A stretch of 7,404 nt of DNA, taken from Vulcanimicrobiota bacterium (GTDB lineage: Bacteria > Vulcanimicrobiota > Vulcanimicrobiia > Vulcanimicrobiales > Vulcanimicrobiaceae). The stretch is from the NCBI GenBank assembly GCA_030038335.1, contig JASHPC010000197.1, forward strand, positions 1 through 7,404, given 5' to 3'. Positions 1-5,227 of this stretch are shown here, piece by piece. The notes under the pieces were generated by a model that saw only the letters and a program-made list of their open reading frames with translations, was not told the DNA's origin and did not search any database. Each line of letters opens with the position of its first letter. Positions within the stretch are counted from its first letter, which is position 1. The position numbers and the translations under genes are program-made.

Positions 1-5
1 ACTTG

Positions 6-22
6 GTAGTAGTTGGTACTAC
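6..22. repeat. Short inverted repeat after the HTH gene
   Basis: GTAGTA (6-11) and TACTAC (17-22) form a perfect 6-bp inverted repeat around a 5-base loop. It lies just beyond the stop codon of the minus-strand HTH gene and could be a weak 3' hairpin. No T-run follows in the minus direction, so it does not look like a standard intrinsic terminator. The surrounding bases (about 20-50) are clearly more AT-rich than the rest of the window. Confidence 0.35.
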
Positions 23-34
23 TCGAAATATTTT

Positions 35-223
35 TTAGATTTTGAGCCGCTTGTCGAGTTCAATCTTTGCGATGAGATATTGACGGCCCACTCTCCAGTG
101 CGGTATATCTCCGCGACGGAGCGCCTCGTACAGCGTGTTGCGTGAGATCCCGAGGTACTGCCATGCGACACATGCCGTCATGACCTCCGGCCACTCGCCA
201 TTCCGAATCGCCTTGCCGTTCAC
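35..223 (-). CDS. Excisionase-family helix-turn-helix DNA-binding protein
   Basis: A 62-residue protein that is almost entirely one winged helix-turn-helix of the HTH_17/excisionase (MerR-like) type. The pattern is clear: an alanine-rich first helix and turn (WQYLGISRNTLYEALRRGDI, residues 21-40), then the wing IPHWRVGRQYLI and a closing helix (ELDKRL). Such proteins bind DNA as small adaptors: phage or plasmid excisionases, or regulators attached to toxin-antitoxin and integrative elements. The GTG start at 223 overlaps the stop of the upstream 36-aa ORF as GTGA, so translation is probably coupled. An alternative ATG at 181 (residue 15) follows GGAGG by only two bases. No integrase is visible, so calling it a true Xis is not justified. 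The target is unknown. Confidence 0.75.
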   Translation of the reverse strand: MNGKAIRNGEWPEVMTACVAWQYLGISRNTLYEALRRGDIPHWRVGRQYLIAKIELDKRLKI

Positions 224-330
224 GGTTGCACGACGAGCACGTCGCGGTAGCTCGTAATCGAGTTGTAGTACTCGAAATCGCCGAAGTAGTACGTCCCGGG
301 CTCGACCGAAAGGTGTTCGTAAATTTTCAC
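220..330 (-). CDS. Possible 36-residue small protein coupled to the HTH gene
   Basis: A GTG-initiated frame of 36 residues ends in TGA, which overlaps the HTH gene's GTG by four bases. The composition looks like real protein rather than an antisense shadow: it is acidic and aromatic, with the core PGTYYFGDFEYYNS near residues 11-24. The PG-YY-GD pattern recalls small proteins carrying a PGxYYxGDPCY motif, but the match is short and may be chance. There is no Shine-Dalgarno sequence before the GTG. The frame stays open upstream to a TAA at 379-381 without an ATG, so this could also be the 3' remnant of a longer gene. I do not recognise a function. Its support is the 4-base overlap and the amino-acid composition. 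Confidence 0.45.
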   Translation of the reverse strand: MKIYEHLSVEPGTYYFGDFEYYNSITSYRDVLVVQP

Positions 331-462
331 CAGGGCAACAACGACACCGAACGAACCCGAACGCCCCCTATAAAATCTTTACAGTTACCCTCTCATTACA
401 GGTTGCTCGGGCACTCCTCGTTTTCAGGGTGCGACGCAGCGAATCGCCGGCTGCGTCCGGCT
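331..462. other. Intergenic region between pstA and the small ORF
   Basis: This is the only sizeable non-coding gap in the minus-strand gene run. Next to pstA it holds a strong hairpin (433-457). Further on it has an AT-richer stretch (about 367-401), read on the minus strand as CTGTAAT, GAGAGGGTAAC and CTGTAAAGATTTTATAGG. The two CTGTAA copies are 17 bases apart, with a third GTAA 11 bases after the first. TATAGG or TTTTAT could serve as a -10, but no good -35 is present. It probably separates the pst transcription unit from a promoter for the small ORF and HTH pair. Confidence 0.4.
433..457 (-). terminator. Hairpin just downstream of pstA
   Basis: GACGCAGC (433-440) and GCTGCGTC (450-457) are perfect 8-bp inverted repeats around a 9-base loop, starting six bases after the pstA stop codon. 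The position fits a transcription terminator or an mRNA 3'-end stabilising hairpin for the pst operon. No U-tract follows on the minus strand, so a classical Rho-independent terminator is not proven. Confidence 0.5.
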
Positions 463-1326
463 TCAATGACCGTGGTGTCGAGGAAACCGGTAGTCGACGA
501 AGCTGCGAGCGATGAAGTTTGTCGCGAAGATGAAGAGCATGAGCAGGGTGGCGGCGGCGTAGGCGAGCGCATGTGACGGCGCAAACGGCTGACTGATGTA
601 GGTCCATACGACGTACGTCAGATAGCCGACCGGCGAGTGCGTCGGCGCGAGCGTCGGCATGTAGTTCGACCATCCGGCGGTGTAGATCAGCGGCGCCGTC
701 TCGCCAAGCCCGATGCCCACGGCGACGAGCAAACCGGTGAGAATTCCCGGCATCGCATACGGCAAGTCGATTGAAAAGATGGTGACGGCGTGCCGCGCGC
801 CCATCGCGAAGGAAGCCTCGCGCAACGTCGTCGGAACGTCCGAGAGCGCAACGTCTGCGGAGCGCTCGACGTAGGGAAGGACGTAGATCGCGAGCGAGAG
901 CGCCCCGGCCGCAAGCGAGAAACCCCAGCCCAGACTCTCCACGAGCGCGACGTACAAGAAATACCCTACGACGATCGACGGCACGCCTACGAGCACGTCG
1001 ATCGTGAAACGCACGGCGCGTGCAGCCCACGGGGGAGCGTATTCCACGACCCACAGCGCCGTCGCGATTCCCGTGAGGGCTGCGATCCCAAGGCCGATCG
1101 AGACGAGCAACAGCGTTCCCGCGATTGCGTTTGCGAGGCCTCCCGCAATGCCGGTCGTCACCGTCGTGAAGAGTTGTAAGCGCAGCGCAGGAATGCCGTG
1201 CACGAACACCGTCGCGAAGATCGAGCCAAGGACGGCGATGATGAGCCCCAGCGAAGCGATGCTCGCGGCCCACCATAGACGCGACTTCGTCCGCGCCGCC
1301 GACCACCTCGCCATACTTGCGGTCAT
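463..1326 (-). CDS. pstA: Phosphate ABC transporter permease PstA
   Basis: A 287-residue inner-membrane subunit of the PstSCAB phosphate importer. It pairs with PstC to form the channel through which phosphate released by PstS crosses the membrane. About six hydrophobic segments are visible (roughly 18-42, 66-94, 110-130, 135-152, 191-215 and 254-275). The cytoplasmic EAA loop that docks on the ATPase PstB is at 169-190 (REASFAMGA, then LPYAMPGILTG). The family-typical GLGETAPLIYTAG lies at 206-218 and VGVPSIVVGYF at 113-123. Length is normal for the family. The ATG at 1326 overlaps the pstC stop as ATGA, indicating coupled translation; a second Met at residue 5 is possible. No pstB follows it in this window, which is unusual for this operon. 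Confidence 0.95.
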   Translation of the reverse strand: MTASMARWSAARTKSRLWWAASIASLGLIIAVLGSIFATVFVHGIPALRLQLFTTVTTGIAGGLANAIAGTLLLVSIGLGIAALTGIATALWVVEYAPPWAARAVRFTIDVLVGVPSIVVGYFLYVALVESLGWGFSLAAGALSLAIYVLPYVERSADVALSDVPTTLREASFAMGARHAVTIFSIDLPYAMPGILTGLLVAVGIGLGETAPLIYTAGWSNYMPTLAPTHSPVGYLTYVVWTYISQPFAPSHALAYAAATLLMLFIFATNFIARSFVDYRFPRHHGH

Positions 1327-2258
1327 GCTGCGGATCTCGAGCGGCCGCCGCGCAGAACGACGCGCGCGATCCCGTTGACGAAGAGCGTGATGACGAAGAG
1401 CGTTACGGCAAGCTCTCCGAGGGATCGTTGCGCCATGCCCGTCGTGTCGGTGAGCGCCGACTCCAGCTGCGAGACGATGACCGCCGCGATCGTGTTGATC
1501 GGCGAGAAAATACTGTGCGGAAGCGCGTTGATCGCCGCGCCGCAGACCATGAGGACGGCCATCGTCTCACCGAGAGCACGCCCAAACGCAAGCAACACCG
1601 AGGCCATGATGCCGCTACGGATGCTCGGAAGAATTGCGCCCGTCACAGCCTGCCACGACGTGCTCCCGAGCGCCATCGCCGCCTCGTAGACCGCGACCGG
1701 CTGCGATTGAAGCGCGTCGCGAACGGTCGCGACGATGATTGGTATCACCATGAGCGCGAGAATGAGCGCCGCTGCGAGCAGCCCGTTTCCGTTCCCCGAC
1801 GGCGAGAGACGCGTCGCGATGAACGGAACGAGAACGATGATGCCCCAGAGTCCGTAAATCACCGACGGCACGCCCGCCATCAACTCGACGACTGCGTTTG
1901 CCAACGGGCGCAGCAGCGGTGGAACGCGGTAGACGAGTGCCACTGCAACAAGCAGCGAGAGCGGCACGGCAACGAGCATCGCGAGGATAGACGAGAGCAG
2001 CGTTCCGGCAACGAAGACGAGCGCCCCGAACGCCGCGCCGATCTGCGCGGTATAGCCGCCGTGCGAAATCGTATGGTCGGAGTACTGGTTTCCGATGCTC
2101 CACGTGAGCGTCGTGAAGAACGCCGTGCCGTTGAACCGGATCGCTGGATATGCGTACGCGATGAGAAAGACGAGCATGATTGCGATCACGCCGAAGCTGA
2201 GCGCGGCAAAGATCGCTGTTATGCACCGTAAGAGCGGTTGCGCCCACGCGCGCTGCAT
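1323..2258 (-). CDS. pstC: Phosphate ABC transporter permease PstC
   Basis: A 311-residue permease, partner of PstA in the high-affinity phosphate importer. A first membrane helix (about 12-38) is followed by a periplasmic loop (about 41-75), then the permease core. The PstC signature PSVIYGLWG is at 131-139. The EAA loop YEAAMALGSTSWQAV is at 191-205, followed by LPSIRSGIMA and FGRALGETMAVLM (225-237). A basic tail ends the protein. The length is typical. ATG at 2258 lies 18 bases after the pstS stop, with the purine-rich GGGAAGAG in that gap as a weak ribosome-binding site. The stop overlaps the pstA start by four bases. The gene order pstS-pstC-pstA is the standard one. Confidence 0.95.
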   Translation of the reverse strand: MQRAWAQPLLRCITAIFAALSFGVIAIMLVFLIAYAYPAIRFNGTAFFTTLTWSIGNQYSDHTISHGGYTAQIGAAFGALVFVAGTLLSSILAMLVAVPLSLLVAVALVYRVPPLLRPLANAVVELMAGVPSVIYGLWGIIVLVPFIATRLSPSGNGNGLLAAALILALMVIPIIVATVRDALQSQPVAVYEAAMALGSTSWQAVTGAILPSIRSGIMASVLLAFGRALGETMAVLMVCGAAINALPHSIFSPINTIAAVIVSQLESALTDTTGMAQRSLGELAVTLFVITLFVNGIARVVLRGGRSRSAA

Positions 2259-2276
2259 CTGCTGCCCGCTCTTCCC

Positions 2277-3353
2277 TTAGCGGATGCGCGCGACCTGTGC
2301 CCGCGCCACGCGTGCGACGCTCGGCGGCAGGGGGATGAAGTGCACCAAGCCCAGATACGCTCTCCTCTGGCCGCCGCGGACGCTCAGGGTCCAGCGCAAA
2401 AACGACGCGAGCTCGCGCCGTACCTTGGCGTCGGGCTGGTCCTGATTCACGATCGCGTACTCGTAGTTCACGATCGGGTACGAGCCCGCCCCGGGCGCGT
2501 CGACGATCGAGATGCGCGCATCCGCAGGTGTTCGCCGCGCGAGTGCCTTCGCGGCTGAAGAGATGGAAGCGGTCGTCGGAAGAACGTACGCGCCGCTTGG
2601 ATTGAGCAGTGCAGCGTACGCAAGACGCGTCTCGACCTCGCTCAGGAAGCTAATTCCGATGTACGCGATCGAGTAGTGCGCGCTCTCGCACGTCTGGAGC
2701 ACGCCGGGATTTCCGTTCGCGCCCACGGAGCTGCTCGGCGGCCAGCTGACGCTCGTGCCGAAGCCCGGGCCGTTGCGCCACGACGCCGACGCGTTCGAAA
2801 GATACTGCGTGAAGAGAAACGTGTCACCTGAGCCGTCCGAACGGTGAATCGCGACGATCGTATGGTGAGGAAGCTTTCCGCGCAGGGCCGGATTTGCGGC
2901 AAGGATGCGCGGGTCGTCCCAATACTGCAGCGTGCCGCTGTAAATGTCCGCGAGAATCGCGCCGGAAAGGCGCAAATGAGCCGGCGCGATCTCCGGCAGA
3001 TTGTACGCGATGAGCTGCGCGCTGATCGCAAGCGGAATGTTGAGAAGCGTCTCGCCGCTGATGTGCTCCTTCGGCGTGTACGCGTCCGACGCACCGATCT
3101 GCGCGACGCCGCTGATTGCCTGTGAAATGCCGGTGCCGCTGCCCGTGCCCTGCGTCGTAATCGCGACGCTCGTATGATGCGCCTGATAGGCGGACACCCA
3201 AACGTTCATGAGCGGGTAGAGCAGCGTCGAGCCCGTCTCCAGGATGGGCGTTGGACCGTTCGACGACGCGCACGACGTCACCGCAACGAGCGCGAGCACC
3301 GCTGCTGCAACGCGCAAAGCTCGTCTCACGGCGTGGGCCAAATGCTTGTGCAT
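2277..3353 (-). CDS. pstS: Phosphate-binding lipoprotein PstS
   Basis: A 358-residue extracytoplasmic phosphate-binding protein that delivers Pi to PstC/PstA. The N-terminus is a lipoprotein signal: a basic start, a hydrophobic core and the lipobox VTSC with the lipidated Cys at residue 28. It should therefore be membrane-anchored rather than free in a periplasm. Phosphate-site motifs are present in order: ETGST (39-43), QGTGSGTG (68-75), IGASDAYTP (86-94, the acidic residue at D90) and HRSDGSGDTFLFTQYL (170-185). Two starts are possible. ATG at 3353 overlaps the preceding gene by 28 bases. GTG at 3329 (residue 9) overlaps its stop by four bases (GTGA), the junction style used elsewhere in this run, and still leaves a complete signal peptide. 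Neither has a Shine-Dalgarno sequence, so translation is probably coupled. Confidence 0.93.
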   Translation of the reverse strand: MHKHLAHAVRRALRVAAAVLALVAVTSCASSNGPTPILETGSTLLYPLMNVWVSAYQAHHTSVAITTQGTGSGTGISQAISGVAQIGASDAYTPKEHISGETLLNIPLAISAQLIAYNLPEIAPAHLRLSGAILADIYSGTLQYWDDPRILAANPALRGKLPHHTIVAIHRSDGSGDTFLFTQYLSNASASWRNGPGFGTSVSWPPSSSVGANGNPGVLQTCESAHYSIAYIGISFLSEVETRLAYAALLNPSGAYVLPTTASISSAAKALARRTPADARISIVDAPGAGSYPIVNYEYAIVNQDQPDAKVRRELASFLRWTLSVRGGQRRAYLGLVHFIPLPPSVARVARAQVARIR

Positions 3354-4123
3354 TGCTTGGGAGCGGGAGCGATGGAGACGGCGCCGCTCGACGCGTCGTA
3401 CGTCCAACTGCGTGCTGCGAGGTCGGCGCACGAGGCCGTGATCGCGTTCACGCTGCGCGCCTCGCGCAGAATGGGAAGCCACGACTGCGCTCCGTCGACG
3501 TGTTCGCCGATGTCCTGTCCCAAGAGCGAGCGCCGTGAGAGCTCGTCGAGGCCGCGCAGCCCCACCGTTCCCGGAAGCTCCATGAGCGTGCTCTGCCCGA
3601 TATCCATCGCCGCGAACCCGAGGAGATAGCCGCCGATGCCGCCGGCAGCGAACGGCCGCACGAGCGGATTTGCTTCGGCTGCCGCGGGAGACGTGAACCC
3701 TTGCACGCCCGCAATCGTCCAGCTCTGGCCGCGTAGCTCGAACGCGCTCGCACGCCGTCCGTCAAACGACGGAACCATCCCGTTGACGACGACCTGCCGC
3801 GAGGCAAAGAGCGTGTGCTGTCCGGCTGCCGAGAAGTACGCGTCCGCGAGTTCCGAGAGGCGCTGGCCCCACCAGAGATCGCGCTCCGTCGCATCGGCGG
3901 GCACGATGCGCACTCTCCCGCAAAACGTGAACGGATGCGAGGGCGACCACCTGCGGCCGGCGCAGGGATCAGGCGACGCCTGCACGCCCGGCACCAACAG
4001 CGCTGCGTTTACATGGCTCATCGCGTCGGCGGCAACGTCGGCCGACGTCACCGCAGCGGAAACGCTCGTCACCGGTACGCAGAGCGCACCGGCGAACAGA
4101 ATCGCCAGCGACCACCGGAGCAT
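3326..4123 (-). CDS. Exported protein of unknown function, first gene of the pst run
   Basis: A 265-residue protein that I do not recognise. Residues 1-24 form a typical signal peptide: MLRW, a hydrophobic core, then SVSA with likely cleavage near 23-24. The mature part is soluble, with four cysteines (C54, C68, C232, C258) that could form two disulfides. There is a Trp-rich stretch DLWWGQRLSEL (82-92), a Gly/Ala-rich hydrophobic patch AAGGIGGYLLGFAAM (159-173), and no repeats. Its stop overlaps the alternative pstS GTG start by four bases, so it is almost certainly cotranscribed with the phosphate transporter. It may act outside the membrane in phosphate acquisition or sensing, but that is inferred from position only. 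The ATG at 4123 is the first in-frame start after an upstream TAA. AAGGA lies 13 bases before it. Confidence 0.8.
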   Translation of the reverse strand: MLRWSLAILFAGALCVPVTSVSAAVTSADVAADAMSHVNAALLVPGVQASPDPCAGRRWSPSHPFTFCGRVRIVPADATERDLWWGQRLSELADAYFSAAGQHTLFASRQVVVNGMVPSFDGRRASAFELRGQSWTIAGVQGFTSPAAAEANPLVRPFAAGGIGGYLLGFAAMDIGQSTLMELPGTVGLRGLDELSRRSLLGQDIGEHVDGAQSWLPILREARSVNAITASCADLAARSWTYDASSGAVSIAPAPKQCTSIWPTP

Positions 4124-4201
4124 CTTCCGGGGAACATCCTTCTGCTGGCAGGCACCCGGTTACTCTCGTCTACTGAGAATCTTTACGCTTTCTTCGCTGC
4201 T
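4124..4201 (-). promoter_or_regulatory. Probable control region ahead of the pst genes
   Basis: The 78-base gap between the RES toxin stop and the first pst-run gene is the only non-coding DNA upstream of the transporter genes. On the minus strand it contains GTAAAGATTCT (4176-4186), which is 10/11 identical to a block in the gap after pstA, and a weak dyad ATTCTC-N7-GAGAGT. No convincing -35/-10 pair and no clear PHO box are visible, so the pst genes might also be read through from the toxin-antitoxin promoter. Confidence 0.35.
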
Positions 4202-4759
4202 TCAGTCGAAACGAAGCGCGCTGCCCGACCAACGGCAAGAGAGTGAATCCGTGAGGAGATACACGTCTGTGGCGAGTATCGGATGAAATAGACCGGCGCA
4301 CGCACCACCCGCTTTGCGAACGCTCGGATAGCGGACCCCCGGGTCGCCCATGCGACGGCGATCGGACCCGTATTGTTGGGACGCCGTATAGTCGTCTGCA
4401 CGCAGCAGTTCCGCCCGCGGCTCGATCTCCGGCAGATCCGCGTTGAACTCTAACGTTAAATATGCGCGGCGCATGTGGATTGCCGGCATTCGAGCATCCA
4501 TCAAAGCACGAGCGAGGTGGAAGCCGTGCTCGGCGATAGCTACGTCGAAACGGTCAGCGCTGTAATGCACGCCGAAGGTTCCGTCGGAGAAACGGCTTGC
4601 GATCGGAAAGTTGAACGGTCGCATGACGTACGCTGCGTAAGGGCCTTCATAGGGAACCGTGACGCTCGCGCGCGTCTCTTCCGCCACCGCTCGCCGCAGC
4701 GCTACCTCGCCATGAGTCGGAATGCCATCGATCGGTGCACAGACGCGGTGCTCGCTCAC
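4202..4759 (-). CDS. RES-domain toxin (predicted NAD+-degrading enzyme)
   Basis: A 185-residue RES-family protein and the toxin half of a RES/Xre type II module. The family signatures are SRFSDGTFGVHYSADRFDVA (55-74) followed by AEHGFH (76-81), carrying the conserved Arg56, Tyr66 and Glu77. The C-terminal signature runs from ASQQYGSDRRRMGDPGVRYP (126-145) into SVRKAGGACAGLF (146-158), carrying the conserved Ser of YPSVR at 146. Characterised relatives deplete NAD+ (MbcT by phosphorolysis with inorganic phosphate) or modify targets with ADP-ribose (ParT). Which activity applies here is inference. The GTG start overlaps the antitoxin stop as GTGA, the usual antitoxin-first order. The N-terminus looks short: I do not see the early Arg-containing strand typical of many members, so the start or activity deserves caution. 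Confidence 0.85.
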   Translation of the reverse strand: MSEHRVCAPIDGIPTHGEVALRRAVAEETRASVTVPYEGPYAAYVMRPFNFPIASRFSDGTFGVHYSADRFDVAIAEHGFHLARALMDARMPAIHMRRAYLTLEFNADLPEIEPRAELLRADDYTASQQYGSDRRRMGDPGVRYPSVRKAGGACAGLFHPILATDVYLLTDSLSCRWSGSALRFD

Positions 4760-5124
4760 AGAAGGCGTTCAAGGTATGCGCGCACGCGAAGTATTCCAGC
4801 AAAACCGTCGTCGATCATGACGGAGAGCGGAGCGCGTCCTTGGAAAGACGCGTTTTCCTGACGCAACCATGTCGCGGGAGCGTCGTTCCCACCGAAGATG
4901 GATTCAAGCGCGAGGCTGATAGTAGCGAGGTGCGAGATGCGCGCGCGCTGATCGGACCCGAGGTGCGCGCTGCCGCTTTTCCATCGATAAAACGTGCGCG
5001 CTGCCACGCCAAGCAACGTCTGCGTCTCCCGGTCTCGCAGCTCCCAGCTTCTTGCAACGTCCAACGCCACGTGGAGCCTCTCGGAGTCCGTAAGCGGTGC
5101 TGCCAGCCGTTCGGCTAATGCCAT
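4756..5124 (-). CDS. Xre/MbcA/ParS-type antitoxin of the RES toxin
   Basis: A 122-residue cognate antitoxin that should bind and block the RES enzyme and repress its own promoter. An N-terminal Xre-like DNA-binding domain includes LLGVAARTFYRWKSG (about residues 37-51 from this start). The C-terminal toxin-binding domain of the MbcA/ParS/DUF2384 type shows PATWLRQENASFQGRAPLSV (about 83-102), then MIDDGF and RVRAYLERLL at the end. Its stop overlaps the toxin start by four bases. A longer frame from GTG at 5148 adds eight residues, but that GTG lies upstream of the predicted -10 at 5133-5138, so the ATG at 5124 is preferred. The predicted transcript begins about two bases before it, which would make this mRNA essentially leaderless. 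Confidence 0.85.
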   Translation of the reverse strand: MALAERLAAPLTDSERLHVALDVARSWELRDRETQTLLGVAARTFYRWKSGSAHLGSDQRARISHLATISLALESIFGGNDAPATWLRQENASFQGRAPLSVMIDDGFAGILRVRAYLERLL

Positions 5125-5133
5125 ATGGCAGTA
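5119..5133. promoter_or_regulatory. Operator O1 over the antitoxin start
   Basis: TGCCATATGGCA (5119-5130) is a perfect 12-bp palindrome spanning the predicted transcription start and the antitoxin ATG. With its flank GTA it makes the 15-mer TGCCATATGGCAGTA, repeated with two changes at 5169-5183. The antitoxin's Xre-type domain is the obvious candidate ligand. Confidence 0.6.
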
Positions 5134-5161
5134 TCTTAGCAAATACACAGGACATTTTCAA
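5126..5161 (-). promoter_or_regulatory. Promoter of the antitoxin-toxin operon
   Basis: On the minus strand, TTGAAA (5156-5161) and TAAGAT (5133-5138) are separated by exactly 17 bases. The -10 is preceded by TGC, an extended -10 element. Transcription should begin near 5126, directly before the ATG at 5122-5124. This is the best sigma-70-like promoter in the window. A perfect palindrome (5119-5130) covers the start point, as expected for autorepression. Confidence 0.6.
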
Positions 5162-5163
5162 GC

Positions 5164-5183
5164 TACTGTGCCATTTGACAGTA
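5164..5183. promoter_or_regulatory. Operator O2, second copy of the antitoxin operator
   Basis: TGCCATTTGACAGTA (5169-5183) matches O1 at 13 of 15 positions. It sits inside a perfect dyad TACTGT-N8-ACAGTA (5164-5183). It starts 50 bp from O1, close to five helical turns, and lies just upstream of the antitoxin -35. It also contains a consensus TTGACA (5175-5180) facing thrS, although no good -10 follows. A further TGGCA half-site lies at 5187-5191. Confidence 0.55.
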
Positions 5184-5195
5184 AAGTGGCAAGGC

Positions 5196-5227
5196 GGAGA
5201 GGAATACGCGCCGAAGCCTCGGCGCTC
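5196..5227 (+). promoter_or_regulatory. thrS ribosome-binding site with hairpin spacer
   Basis: The purine-rich GGAGAGGA (5196-5203) is too far from the thrS ATG (5228) to act linearly. Between them GCGCCGA (5208-5214) and TCGGCGC (5219-5225) form a perfect 7-bp stem with the 4-base loop AGCC, ending two bases before the ATG. If the stem forms, about seven unpaired bases remain between the Shine-Dalgarno core and ATG, a normal distance. This could set or control ThrRS translation. Confidence 0.5.

Noticed and set aside
35..223. Functional phage excisionase or integrated prophage edge
   Set aside because: Only the HTH is seen; there is no integrase, tRNA attachment site or other phage gene in the window.
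368..1306. 312-codon minus-strand frame overlapping pstA in another phase
   Set aside because: Arg-rich frame-shadow of pstA with no recognisable domain.
1317..2231. 304-codon plus-strand frame opposite pstC
   Set aside because: Extremely Arg/Asp/Glu-rich low-complexity translation, the mirror of hydrophobic permease codons; pstC on the other strand is unmistakable.
5175..5207. TTGACA as a complete thrS promoter
   Set aside because: The -35 is perfect, but the positions 16-18 bases downstream (around 5197-5204) give only GAGAGG/AGAGGA/GAGGAA, far from a -10; kept only as a note within O2.
5208..5225. tRNA-Thr mimic or T-box in the thrS leader
   Set aside because: The leader has one short stem with loop AGCC, no threonine anticodon-like loop and no room for T-box elements.
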